Assembly (NCBI GenBank): GCA_039090855.1
Contig: CM076990.1
Span: forward strand, 203,675,232 to 203,739,231
Direction: 5' to 3'
DNA length: 64,000 nucleotides
DNA from: Macrothele yani
Lineage: Eukaryota; Arthropoda; Arachnida; Araneae; Macrothelidae
A model generated the notes under the pieces. That model did not search any database. It was not told the DNA's origin and was given only the letters and a program-made list of their open reading frames with translations. A program made the translations under genes and the position numbers. Shown piece after piece: positions 51,942 to 62,731 of the stretch (position 1 is its first letter; each line of letters opens with the position of its first letter).

Positions 51942-54446
51942 GACCCCGCACGGGGATAACTGGTTTTCCAGTTATTTGGGGAGCGGCGCCCCCACGGCCC
52001 GAGCTGACCTTGTGACTGGTCAACATCTGATGTCATGCCACCGCTTGATTTTTATTTTGGTGCTATTGGTGTTTGCAGGGACGGCTGTTCATCCAGCTGT
52101 TGGGGAGTCGCGGCCCCACGTTCCCGAGCTGGTCTTGTGTCTCGCTTTTTCGTTTTTATTTATTTTCTCCACTGGCTAGTTGCCCGTGTTGTATACTTTA
52201 CCTAATCGCTACCACGTTATGCACTAACACCCCGGTCTTGTGGTTTTGTTACCCTCCACCACTAACTGATTTATATTAACCGCTCAGTTCGTAGGTTGCT
52301 GAGATTCCGTTTAGGTTCCCTTCCAGGATTTGTCTTCTTTGGATTTCTTTTTTTTTTCCTTTTAACTGGTTTGGGTGCTAGACCTACCTGCATGTTTGCC
52401 GCGTGCGGAGACCCGTGAGGCGGAAATGGATGTCTGGCGGCTGAGGTCGCAGGAGACCGGATAAGTGCCTCCTGTGTACCAACACTCCTCTTCGACCCCG
52501 GCTTCGCTGTAAACGGGAGGCTAGAGACTAACCCACCTCTAGTCAGAAGTCTTGTACCAAGTTGTGTACACTGCTTTAGCGGCTTTTTTGTCGTATAGCA
52601 CGGCAGGGTGAGCCCGGGGGCTGTGGGATCATGCCAAAGGCGTTGGCATGACGGTACCCGGAGGCCGAAGTGTCCGCCGAGTGCGTGTGATCACAGCCAA
52701 CGGACTATATTTGCAACTAAGCTCTAGAACTGTGTCTTGCGTCATGTGTTTGGCTTGCGGACCTCCAGTTCTCCCCTGTTGGGCTCGATTGTGGGCGGAG
52801 TACGTTGCTGATGAATTTTTTCTTACTCCCATGGGGAAACATAAACCCTCCTCAAAATTTAAAAAACAACAGGATATGGTGATTGATCAGGGGCCAAATT
52901 TGCCTCAACCACCTCCCACACATAACACACTGAAGAGAACTTTCGTTGAAAAACGACATCACCGCGACGTATCTTTAGATCCAGGTGTTGAGCCGTCAGC
53001 TCAGAAACGTCGCATTACACTTGCAGATTCGATACCTCAAGCTACTTTTCTCGTCATTTCTTCTACTGACCAGATGTTGAAACTTTCCTCAAAGTCTCCT
53101 GTTTTCATCTCGAAGGCACTTGCGGGTGTTGCTGGCTCTTTGAAGTCAGTGAAGAAGCTACGCTCTGGTGATCTGCTTGTGGAAACTTGCACTCTCTCTC
53201 AGAGCAAATCTCTTCTGCAGTTGACCAGACTTCAGGATATTCCAGTTCAAGTGACGGCACATCCGTATCTCAACACCTCCAAGGAAGTCATTTCTGAGCC
53301 CGACTTGTTGGTCTGCGATGAAGATGAACTTGTGTGTGAACTTGCTGATCAGGGTGTCATAGCTGCCCGACGCATGACTTTCAGGCGCGATGGCGCGCTG
53401 ATCAAATCACGAAATGTTATTTTGACTTTTAACAGCCCGAAGGTACCTACTGAAATAAAGGCTGGTTACTTGTTATGTGCAGTTCGTCCTTATATACCAA
53501 ATCCTCTACGCTGTTTTAAGTGCCAGAGGTATGGACATTCCCAGCGGTCCTGTAACAGTGTTGCGAGGTGCGCCAATTGTGGTTCCCGCGACCACGAAGG
53601 GACTGGATGCACTTCAGAGCCCTGCTGTGTAAACTGTGGTGACTCCCACGCTGCTTATGCCAGGTCCTGTTCGAAGTGGAACGACGAGAAGGCGATCCAG
53701 CGCCTCAAGACCCTGGAGGGCCTCTCGTACCCTGCTGCCAAGGCCAAGTTGGGTATTCCCAACAACCGACAGCGTACTTTTGCCGCAGTTGTTCAGTCTC
53801 AGCCACAACCCGTGCAGCCTTTTGTTCCGCGCCCTGTAGCTCTCGCCGCACTTGCCAAGCGATCTACAGCTGAACAAGCGACACAGGTGGATTTCACCGA
53901 GCTCCAGCTTATTCGACCAGCTGCGTCTTCGCCTTCTCTTTTGAAGACGCCCGCCTCTTCCGGTTCCCAGCAGACAGCCTGCACGTGCGGAAGACCCGGC
54001 CCTCAATCCGCAAAGGTGTGCGGTGTCCATCAAACTGTCTCGGCCTCAGCGAGGTCCCCACCCTCACCCAACATTATAGAAGAACACGGGGGGAGGAGAG
54101 TGACAGTTCGTCCCCAGCCTCTACCAGCATTGCAGAGGAACATGGGGGGGAGGAGAGTGACAGTTCGTCCCCGCCCTCTGCCAGCATTGCAGAGGAGTGT
54201 GGGGGGAAGAGAGTGACGGTTCGTCCTTTTCCATTAGTAAATATGTTACTTTTAATAAACTTCATTAACTACCTTTTCGTCACTGCTTTCTTCATACTCT
54301 TTTTTCAACTTTTACCAAGCCTGTCTGATCTTAATCATTTTCCACGTTTTTTAAAAATCTGTGGCTGATCGTTCTTTGTCTGGCGCTCTTTGGCCAAACC
54401 TGGCCCTTGCGCCAATAAAATCCACCAACCAACCAACCAACCAAAG
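51942..54446 (+). mobile_element. Jockey-like LINE derivative retaining only ORF1
   Basis: A GC-richer 5' region of ~0.9 kb with a diverged ~115-base duplication (ttggggagcggcgccccc at 51976 and ttggggagtcgcggcccc at 52100), an open ORF1, then directly a short 3' end tctttggccaaacctggccc and gccaataaaa followed by (ccaa)n at 54420-54443. The endonuclease/RT ORF2 expected between ORF1 and the 3' end is absent. Both termini and ORF1 are kept, so this looks like an internal-deletion, ORF1-only element. Confidence 0.8.
52831..54216 (+). CDS. Jockey-like ORF1 (gag-like, three CCHC knuckles)
   Basis: 461 codons from MGKHKPSSKF. The frame is open upstream to 52648, but MGKHK gives the natural start. 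Residues ~70-220 form the region that precedes zinc knuckles in jockey/I ORF1 proteins. Three knuckles follow: C228-C231-H236-C241, C247-C250-H255-C260 and C266-C269-H273-C280, then NDEKAIQRLKTLEGLSYPAAK. Such proteins bind element RNA into particles. The C-terminus contains a 57-base tandem repeat (54090-54200) read here as RRVTVRPQPLPALQ; the neighbouring frame reads EESDSSSPASTSIAEE, which looks more protein-like and suggests a one-base shift in the G run near 54090. Confidence 0.88.
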   Translation: MGKHKPSSKFKKQQDMVIDQGPNLPQPPPTHNTLKRTFVEKRHHRDVSLDPGVEPSAQKRRITLADSIPQATFLVISSTDQMLKLSSKSPVFISKALAGVAGSLKSVKKLRSGDLLVETCTLSQSKSLLQLTRLQDIPVQVTAHPYLNTSKEVISEPDLLVCDEDELVCELADQGVIAARRMTFRRDGALIKSRNVILTFNSPKVPTEIKAGYLLCAVRPYIPNPLRCFKCQRYGHSQRSCNSVARCANCGSRDHEGTGCTSEPCCVNCGDSHAAYARSCSKWNDEKAIQRLKTLEGLSYPAAKAKLGIPNNRQRTFAAVVQSQPQPVQPFVPRPVALAALAKRSTAEQATQVDFTELQLIRPAASSPSLLKTPASSGSQQTACTCGRPGPQSAKVCGVHQTVSASARSPPSPNIIEEHGGRRVTVRPQPLPALQRNMGGRRVTVRPRPLPALQRSVGGRE

Positions 54447-54659
54447 TTTGGATCAATGCAAAGCTCTTAATTTTGTTTATGAACATACACTGGTGTTCAA
54501 AATTAAAGTCTGGAATGCATTCGCAGGGATCAAAAGGAAAACACGTAGCAGTAGGTAGAGAAACACAATCAATCATAAGGGTAATAAATATTTTATAACG
54601 GCACAAAAATATTCACACATTTTGCGTATACAGGGTCACATCCACAAATATTACAAAGG

Positions 54660-56010
54660 TGAGAAGTAAGAATGTAGCCTAAAATGTCTTAATAAGGAAT
54701 GAGATCAATTCGTACTGTCAAACAACACTTATAACGATGATTCATACTCACCACTAGGTTGTTGATGTACTCTGGAGCCAAATAATTCTATTCCTCGATG
54801 TGGGAAGTACGTAGCTTGGGAACGGTTCTACGGTTCTAAAAGCGGGCTTACGAGATGTGGCAATTTTTTTGTGGCATGTCATTTTAGAGCATCCCAAGCA
54901 TGCCCTATAGGGTGCAAATCAGGAAACCTATTTGGCTTGTCCATACGCTGAATATCCTTGATCTGCAGGACATCACCGTCAAGCTAAGCCCTATGCGGGG
55001 TAAAGTCATCATACACTTGAAGGAACTCAGGGCCAACAGTTTCCAAAAAAGTCTGACATAGGGCTCTAGTATTTCGTTTGTACAGCGTTCAGTATTCATA
55101 TTGCCTCCGGCGAATGCGTGGAACAAGTCACACCAAGTCCCGTCGTTCAACAAAATGCCACTTCCCATGATCTTGAGCAGAACACCGCCTAAGAAGGAGT
55201 CTCACTCGCGGATATTTGTAGGATACTGTTTTCTCCAGATGAAATACTGACGAAAATCCGTTTGTAGAGTGTATCTCGACTCACCTGTACAAAGAACACT
55301 GGCCCACTCGTCTGTACAAAGAACACTAACCCACTTGCCTGTACAAAGAACACTGACCTACTCGTCTGTACAAAAAAAACTGACCCACTAATTTGTATAA
55401 AGAACACTGGCGAACACGTCTATGCAAAAAACACTGGCCCACTCGTCTGTACAAAAAACTCTGGCCCACTTGTTTGTACAAAGAACACTGGCCCACTCGT
55501 CTGAACCAAGAACACTGGCCCACTCGTCTGAACAAAGTACACTGGCCCACTCATCTGAACAAAGTACACTGACCCACTCGTCTGTAGGAAGAACACTGGT
55601 CCACTCGTCAGAACAAAGAACACTGGTCCACTCGTCAGAACAAAGAACACTGGTCCACTCGTCAGAACAAAGAACACTGGTCCACTCGTCAGAACAAAGA
55701 ACACTGGCCTACTTGTCTGTAGGAAGAACACTGACCCACTCGTCTGTAGGAAAAACATTGACCCACTCGTCTGTAGGAAGAACAGTGGCCCATTCGTCTG
55801 TAGGAAGAACACTGACTTACTCGTCTTTAGGAAGAATAGTGGCCCACTCGTCTGTAGGAAGAACATTGGCCCACTCATCTATGCTCCAGGAACCATGCTG
55901 TCTGCATCATTCAAGCGGTAATTCTGGTGGATGTCGTTAGTGGGACATAAATCGTGGGTCTTCTGGCTTGAAGACCAATATATCCTTTGCCCTGATACAG
56001 TAGTCTCAGT
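54660..56010 (-). pseudogene. Tc1 transposase split in its first catalytic motif
   Basis: Minus strand, upstream of the array: LQARRPTIYVPLTTSTRIT and, in another frame, HGSWSIDEWANVLPTDE. Downstream of the array: WASVLCTGESRYTLQTDF (first catalytic motif with Asp changed to Gly), FIWRKQYP, GSGILLNDGTWCDLF, NMNTERCTNEILEPYVRLF, then a damaged second Asp region, FPDLHPIGHAWDAL-like third region (with shifts) and NNLVVSMN at about 54750. Normal transposase continues across if the array is collapsed to one copy. Several stops besides. Confidence 0.8.
55268..55880. repeat. 27-bp minisatellite, about 22 copies, in Tc1 transposase
   Basis: Unit gaacactggcccactcgtct + gtacaaa. On the minus strand it encodes W-A-x-V-L-x-T-D-E, the codons around the first catalytic Asp of the host transposase. 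27 bases = 9 codons, so all six frames stay largely open across it. Four units at about 55598-55705 are identical, showing recent homogenisation; others differ at 1-6 positions. Confidence 0.95.
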
Positions 56011-56020
56011 GGCAGCGGAG

Positions 56021-56456
56021 AGCTCTAGAGACAATTGCCGGGCTGTATAGGAATTATGACGCCGTGCGGTAAAAGCGACATAAAGGTCCTCACGAGGTGC
56101 CGTAAGGATTGTAGGACCTTGGCTAAACCTTTGTAAAACCCAACCGGTACTGTTGAATTGCTATCATAAACACTGTGGGTTGGATATTGAAGTCCGTCGG
56201 TACCTGGGCATGATACTGGCCTGCTTCTAGCTATCCTATCGCTTGCCACAGTACGGAGTCCAATATACGTGTTTGAGATATTAGGAAAGCCCCTGGAGCC
56301 ACCCAACATGGTTTTTGATGATGATGATGATGGTGATGTAAACTGAATTTGCATCACCACCATCATCATCATCATCATCATCAACAACCATGGGTACAAA
56401 TCCCGCAGGTGATGGGGCAGCAAATTGCATTGGTGTTACATTGTTTTACCACTAGA
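56021..56456. other. Unassigned stretch with a (gat)n hairpin
   Basis: No family recognised. A minus-strand open run (56025-56423) exists mainly because it crosses the gat repeats. The hairpin is listed separately. Confidence 0.35.
56308..56395. repeat. Inverted (gat)n/(atc)n hairpin
   Basis: catggtttttgatgatgatg... (56308-56340) faces ...catcatcatcaacaaccatg (56354-56395). The match includes the unique ends catggtt / aaccatg, so it is an inverted duplication and not just two microsatellites. Confidence 0.75.
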
Positions 56457-56703
56457 GCATCGACACTCAACTTGTAAACTCAGGCATCCTGGAGAAGGGG
56501 GTTCAAGGACAAAGCTCGTCCGAGGCCGACTTCAAAGAGAACCATCTATGCATTCGCGTCCCCAAACACTGGGAAACTTCGGAAACCCCCGGAAAAACCG
56601 CAGACTAGATGGCCGGGAGGATCGGGGTTCGAACATCTGTTAGAAACGTCCGCCTCCCACAAAGCGCACAGCGACCCAACCGACTGCGCTACGCCGGTGA
56701 TTC
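56457..56703 (-). mobile_element. SINE-C copy 2 (inverted)
   Basis: Minus strand: A-box-like tagcgcagtcggttgggtcg, B-box-like ggttcgaaca complement at about 56625, body with tgtttggggacgcgaatgc. Same family as 28014-28262. Confidence 0.85.
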
Positions 56704-57829
56704 AATTTACGAACTGGACAGCATTTTGCCCGCTGATATGCAAATTAAAATGCGGGCATTTGTTTCTCGTGTCATTTGCATGTCCTGTGAACATCGTAAC
56801 ATCTCTTTGAGCGCGTTGGATTACTCGACGAATATTACCTTCCGGATTTTAATCTTGGAGGTGCGAGTATTAGAAAGATCATAATTCATGAATGACAGAG
56901 TTCGCTGTCAGAATATCATACACATTCCTCCAAATGTAAAAAGTGCGATTTTCTAATATTTTAAATAACACAGGGTAAGTACGCTGGTTTTCAGTGGCAA
57001 CAATTGCAAGCATTTAATGGCTGAAAAAGCATAATACCTGAATTTATGTGATGACCTAGCATATTGCTGAGAATTTTTGTTTTTCCCAGTTCAGAAAGCC
57101 ATTTGCTGGGTGAGATGACAGTATTTAATCTCAGCAAAATATATCTTTTATTGTAAAAACTCACGTATAGGCAGCTCAATGTTGTTTCTCGACTAGTTAA
57201 CTTTGCAAACCTCAAATTACATTTCCATTTTTAGGACTCTTCTTTCACCAGCTTAGAAATGTTGATTTGCAAAAGTCGGATATCGCGAAACTGCTGAAGA
57301 AATAGAATAATGAAGATGAGGATCCTTAAATTGCTTTCCAAAACTCGCTTCAATTTTCCGCTTCATTTTACCAGTAGCTCCAAAAAAAACGACAAAAGAA
57401 GAAGAGGTGTCCGAAGAAACTTTAACAGACGTTTGTCGACCTTCCCCCTCATTCTGAAGAGACAATGAAAACAAAAAAGTTTCTTTCTTTTGAGAATCAG
57501 ATTAGCAATTGAAGCAACTATCGCCGATTTCATTCCAGAAAGGCAATTTTCCTGTGCTTCATGCGAATATAAATATTCCATGTAAGGCTAGAAGATTCTT
57601 GAGGATTTACCAAATAAGGTCCACAGTGCATGCATCGAAATTAAAAGGAAAGATAACATCTTCAGTGCTATTGCTACTTGTGATCATAGAAACCACGTCT
57701 TCAAATCTTTTCCAAGTGTATCGATTTCAATTGAAGCAAAGTTTCATGTACAGATTCTGTTATCAGTTTCCAAACATTGTTCAAGATCTACCAAATTAAC
57801 AGAATATTTCAAATTATATTTCGTTTTTG
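56704..57829. other. Unassigned stretch
   Basis: No recognised family. Open runs on both strands at 57250-57800 overlap each other and have no motif. Confidence 0.35.
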
Positions 57830-58036
57830 ATTGGAGGTTTAACGACCACCGTGAGCAACTCAATGGGCTATAAGCAGTCACACCACCCTAATTTATGGCC
57901 ACTAACTCCTGGGAAGGGAGAGAGCCAGTGCCGTCAGACAAACACAACATTCATGCCTCACCGGGATTCGAACTCGGACCCTTCTCAGACGAATGACCAT
58001 AAGCCAGCGATTAGACCACTGCGCCACCGGAGCGGC
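57830..58036 (-). mobile_element. SINE-B copy (inverted)
   Basis: Tail side ggaggtttaacgaccaccgt at 57832, body complement cctaatttatggccac, B-box complement gggattcgaactcgg at about 57961, A-box complement ttagaccactgcgccaccgg at about 58011. One of the best-preserved heads in the window. Confidence 0.85.
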
Positions 58037-58235
58037 AAACTTTTATTTGAACTATAATATTTGTAATAAATAAATAATTAAACAAATAGAAAGACAGACA
58101 GATGTATAGATATATGAACCAAAATATTTCTTAATTGTCAGACATGTATGAGTTGTATACTGAGCATTTAAGTTTGTGTATTTCATCTTCAGTGAGGATC
58201 AAGAACCAGATTTTGTTATTTATCAGTGCAAAGAA

Positions 58236-58412
58236 GTTCTCATTCGTCCATAAAATGTCCAGGTTTGAATCCCCGTGAGGCACATATGTTGTGTTTGTCT
58301 TACGGCACTGGCTCTCTCCCTTCCCTGGAACCATTGGCTCTAAATTAGGGACAGGCGTCTGCTTATATCCCATTGAGTTGCTCACTGTGATCATTAAACC
58401 TTGAATCAAAGA
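58236..58412 (+). mobile_element. SINE-B copy
   Basis: ttctcattcgtccataaaat, B-box-like ggtttgaatcccc at about 58262, body ttgtgtttgtcttacggcac, tail ending attaaaccttgaatcaaag. The A-box part is lost. Confidence 0.8.
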
Positions 58413-58440
58413 AAAACAAGAAAAGAAAAAAAGAGAAGTT

Positions 58441-58576
58441 CATAATCATTAATCATTATAAATCCACTGCTGAATGAAAGCGTCTCATCCACAACACTAT
58501 CTCGTGAAGTGCCCTCCATGTCATGCCAGCAGGCTTTCGAATTTCATCCACCCACCTCCCGCATTCCATCTTCAGA
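58441..58576 (-). pseudogene. RTE LINE 3' fragment
   Basis: Aligns with the 3' end of the LINE at 37013-40200: ataaatccactgctgaatga here against atcaatccactgctggacga at about 37044, then ccctccatgtcatgcc and gctttcgaatttcatccacc. Only the last ~45 codons of the RT ORF remain, a 5'-truncated copy. Confidence 0.75.
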
Positions 58577-59119
58577 TCTCTTAAGGGGAACGTTATAGAG
58601 GCACTGTTCCTTATTTACACCAATTTTGCTTTCCATTCTTGAGCATGTCTTTTTACAAAATAACATGCTTATACATATATTACCACTCTGTTTACCCATT
58701 CATCTGTCCGTCTGCCTGTGTTTACGATATCTCTATATCTACTAATCTGTTTCAAAAAACCCTTTTAACTTTGAGAAGCCTTAATGCGATAACGATGATC
58801 CACGCCTTTTGGTCAATTTCCGACGCACAACATTGCCGCTAGAGGTCGTAAATTGAGACGCTACTGAATTCCAAATATATTGTGTTCTATACGCGGCCTT
58901 TAAACATCTGATTAAGGAAAGTTTTTTTTTCCATTCGGTATCCCACGCTATGAAGACCATTTTGCGTACAGTTACTACTTGAAATAATGAAAAGCTTTCC
59001 AGCTAGGGGCATAAGTGTCCAATTAATTTCTATCGACGTAATTACTTCCAAAAACTCGCTTGGAAAAATTCTTTGAAGTTAAATATGCCTACCATTTAAA
59101 GCCAGGAGCGGTTTGTATA
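58577..59119. other. Unassigned stretch
   Basis: AT-rich, no recognised element. Confidence 0.35.
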
Positions 59120-60573
59120 CAGGGTGATTCAGCTAAGCGCGTACACACTTCTGGCAGGGGTAGGTTGCACGAAGACAAATCGGATTCACATAGAAAAGTA
59201 GGGTCGGAAACGCTATCTTCATGTGGTAGATGGCGTTGTTCGGCCGCGAGACTGCTCATACTTTCGTTCAGGATACCGTCATTTGTAAACCGTCCGCAGA
59301 GGTAGTAGAATGGCTGAGTTCACGAACGCGGATACGGAGCAGCGGACTGAACGGACGAGCCGTCGTGCGACTGCACCAGGAACGGTACCCGATGAGACGA
59401 GTGCCAAACCACCAAGATTTTGCAAGGCTGCATCAGAGGTTGTGCAACACTGGTTCTTTCCAAGGGCCTGCCAGGTGTCAGGTACGATGGGTACGCACTC
59501 CTGCCATTGAACAGAATGTCTTAAGTCATGCAGCAGACACTCCAAGTGCCAGCACACGAGCAATTGCCCATATGCTCGGTCTGTCCAAATCCACTGTACG
59601 GAGGGTTCTAAACGAAGACCAATTGCATTTATATCATGTGAAGCGCGTTCAGACACTAAGCCCTGAGGACTACCTTCAGCGCCTTGCAATTGCGCAATGG
59701 TACTTGCAGAAAAGTGCGGCAGAACCCAAATTTTCTGTTTCTGTGCTGTTCACAGACTAAGCGTGTTTTACTCGGGAAGGTTGTTTCAATTCACATAAAG
59801 CGCATGTATGGGTAGTGGAAAACTCCCATGCTGTACAACCACCTGCAAGCACAAACCCGTTTTGCTGTTAATGATTGGGCCGGCATTGTCGGGGACAACT
59901 TAATTGGCCCATGCCTCATGCCCCATGCCTCTTCTTCTGGACGGAAGGAGTTACCGGATATTTCTGGAGGACATCTTGCCAGAGCTATTTAACGAACAAC
60001 AGGTCCCACAGTCGCTGCGCCGTGCAATGTGGTTCCAGCACGATGGCGCCCCCGCCATTTCAGCAATGACGTTCATCATCACTTAAACATGACATTTAGA
60101 CATCAGTGGATCGGGCGTGGTGGTCCCATTCATTGGCCTGCAAGATAACCGGACTCAACATGCCTTGATTACTTCTTGTGGGGTTACACCAAAGGATTGG
60201 TGTATGACAACCCCCGTTGAAAGTGATGAGGACCTTGTAGCACGCACCTCTAAAGCTGCTTCGGAAGTCTGAAACATGTCAGGAATTTTCCAAAATGTAC
60301 GTGATTCCATGCGCCGACGATGTCAAACGTTTGTTACAGCTCATGGTCGCAACTTTGAACACCTTCTGTAACCTCAATGTATTTCGCAACTGTCTTGTGA
60401 GCAATAAAAAAGCATTTTGTTCTCTTACGTGCCGCTCTTTCATTTCTCGTCCTTTCTGTACACTAGCACATGAAGATGGCGTTTCCAACATTGCATTGCT
60501 ATGTGATTCCGACTTGTCTCTGTGCAACCTACCCTTCCCAGAAGTTTGTACACGCTTAGCTGAATCACCCTGT
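59120..60573 (+). mobile_element. Tc1/mariner-type transposon with ~115-bp terminal repeats
   Basis: cagggtgattcagctaagcg at 59120 and its complement ending at 60573. The inverted match continues inward to about 59230 / 60463 (catcttcatgtg). TATA lies outside the left end and tgtata outside the right end. 1.45 kb with one transposase pseudogene. Confidence 0.9.
59310..60376 (+). pseudogene. Transposase (DDE_3-like), broken
   Basis: Starts MAEFTNADTEQ at 59310, then shifts frame into AVVRLHQERYPMRRVPNHQ and FARLHQRLCNTGSFQG (DNA-binding domain), SASTRAIAHMLGLSKSTVRR, LHLYHVKRVQTLSPEDY and SVLFTD (first catalytic Asp), immediately followed by a stop in place of the expected Glu codon. Further parts: RIFLEDILPELFNEQQVPQS, WFQHDGAPA (second Asp), HQWIGRGGPIHWPAR, a stop in the third motif, DYFLWGYTKG and RRRCQTF near the end. 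Two shifts and at least four stops. Confidence 0.82.
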
Positions 60574-61508
60574 GTATATCGAGATTTGTGTGCAGCACAG
60601 TTCTGCTGCTGGTTGAGGTAACTGTGCATTCCTGTTCTCAGCTGTGATCGAGAAAACACTTAACACTTTTCGCACGGTATACTATTCGCTATGGTGAAGA
60701 TTGTGGACATTATTCACTTTGAATAATGCTCAGTTCTACCCCTGGGGGCGTATACCAGGTGGTTTGAAATACCGTTTAAATTTCAAAACTTCATAACAAA
60801 AGAACAATTGTGTGTGTATTACAGTGATTTGCACGAAAAGCAACAGCTAATAGAAGGATTTTGTATGGCAACGGAATTTTTTTTTATTTCAGGTAATCAC
60901 CGGCAGAGGGCGATAACGTTTAAAAGTTTGTAAATCCAGTGAAAATCCACGAAAATACAGAGATTGCATCAATTTGGTGAACTATCACAACAGTAAATGT
61001 TCAACATGTTCTCCACAACAAGCGTGTGACCACTTCAGTGACCGCCGAACGTAGCATTTTCGGATAAATGGTTTCCTTCAGTTATGGCAGTGTAGATAAG
61101 GTCTTGCCTAACACAATCTGGACTTTAAATAATCTCGCACACCGAAGTCCGCGGGTGTAAAGTATGAAGGCTGGGGTGGTTACGGTATGCTGGAGTGCTT
61201 GCTGATCAGTATTTCTGCAAAAAAATGTGTCGACAAAGAAGTTCTTCACTGGAGATGACGTGAGCTGGCACACCATCCTGCGTAAGCGTCACTGTGGGCA
61301 ACAGATATGGTTCTTGCAGGCATGGCATTACATTTTCCAGCAGCAGTTTCAAGTAGCGTTTGGTATTTTCACAGCAGCTGTTTCTGATGTACGGTTCACC
61401 AAAGAAAAAAAGGCACAAGCATGACGGATGCAATGAATCCACACGACGCCGTAATTCCTGAATGCAATGGTTTCTCTGTGTACGCATGTGAATTATTGTA
61501 CGCTTATA

Positions 61509-62731
61509 TACTGAGTGGCCACTTTATTATGACCACCTGACAGTTTTAAGCAAATAAGTTATGACTGCATGCTGTTGCCGCCAGAGGGAGAGGCTAGTAT
61601 AAAAAGGGAAAACTTAGTGCTTGCGACAGTATTAGAGGTTATTTTGGAGTGACGAGATGGGTAAAAAATGCGATTTGACGAACTTTCAACGTGGGATGAT
61701 TGTAGGAGCTCAGAGCCATGGGGCGAGTATCACCGAAACCGCCGCATTCGTGAAATGTTCCAAAACAGCTGTTGTTAAAGTACTTAAAGACTGGACTGTC
61801 AGCCAAAAAACTGGGTCTCTACGTGCAACGTGTGGTCGTCATCGACTAGTGACTGCTCGGGCGGAACACAGAGTGTATCCAGACTAGTAACAGACAACAG
61901 AAGGGCAACAATGCAGCAAATTACAGACCATCTTAATCAAGGATCTCCTCAAATGATCTTTGCACGCACTGTTCGCCGTACACTGCCTCGGATGGGATAT
62001 GGCAGCCGAAGGCCTGTTCGAACACCTTTGCTGTCTGCAGTTAACAAGAAAAAAACGTCTCCAGTTCTCACAGGAGCACAAGGATTGAACAGTCGATAAT
62101 TGGAAACAAATTATGTGGTCCGATGAATCACGTTTTCAGTTGCACCATGCCGATGGCCGAGTGAGAATTTTGCGGAAACAGCACGAAAGCATGAACCCCA
62201 AATGCATTGCTATAACCCTTCAAGCTCGTGGAGGCAACGTTATGGTTTGGGGAATGTTATCCTGGCATGCTTTGGTCCCTTTAATTCGTGTTGACCAACG
62301 TCTGACTGGCATATCATATCTAAACTTTGTTGCGGAACAAATGCATCCTGTCATGTGGATGATTTATCCCAATGGCGATGGCTACTTTCAACAAGATATT
62401 GCGTCCTGCCATAGTGCTCTTATTGTACAGGATTGGTTTCAGGAACATGCCGGTGAGTTTACTTTGCTTAGGTGGCCCCCACAATCTCCAGATCTCAACC
62501 TCATTGAAAATTTGTGGGATGAAGTTGAACGAGCCGTCAGACAGCTGGATCTACAACCCTGCAATCTCACACTCCTGGAAAGTGCTATTCATCAAGCATT
62601 GTCTCAGATTCCACAAACCACCTATCAACATCTTGTGGAGTCCATGCCACGAAGAATCGAAGCAGTATTAAAGGCAAAAGGTGGTCCAACGATGTACTGA
62701 GGGGTGGTCATAATAAAGTGGCCACTCAGTG
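61509..62731 (+). mobile_element. Tc1 transposon of family T, copy 2
   Basis: The left end is ctgagtggccactttatt preceded by TATATA (first bases of the repeat altered). The right end is the complement of CACTGAGTGGCCACTTTATT, ending at 62731, followed by TA. About 1.22 kb, and very similar to copy 1 (20892-22087) throughout. Confidence 0.9.
61657..62700 (+). pseudogene. Family T Tc1 transposase, copy 2, two frameshifts
   Basis: MGKKCDLTNFQRGMIVGAQS, helix-turn-helix GASITETAAFVKCSKTAVVK, KDWTVSQKTGSLRA. Frameshift at about 61875; then DNRRATMQQITDHLN and RRTLPRMGYGSRRPVRTP. Second frameshift at about 62050-62095; then 195 open codons from 62113: WSDESRFQLHHADGRVRI, VMVWGMLSWHA, YPNGDGYFQQD (followed by IASCH where relatives have NASCH), SPDLNLIENLWDE and RRIEAVLKAKGG. 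Longer than copy 1 and with its own lesions. All three catalytic acidic residues appear present. Confidence 0.88.

Larger units (their letters stand above)
54486..56020 (-). mobile_element. Tc1-family element expanded by a minisatellite
   Basis: Left terminus TACACTGGTGTTCAAAATTA at 54486, a typical Tc1 end. Transposase coding sequence runs leftward from about 56010. The gene is split by a 27-base array at 55268-55880. The right terminal repeat is not recognised. Confidence 0.7.

Noticed and set aside
55268..55880. CRISPR array
   Set aside because: Units are contiguous with no spacers, the context is a eukaryotic transposon, and the unit encodes a transposase motif.
55422..55940. Long repetitive proteins on both strands across the minisatellite
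   Set aside because: A 27-base period keeps all frames open automatically; the frames read SSEQRTLV or TSGPVFF, neither of which is the transposase frame.
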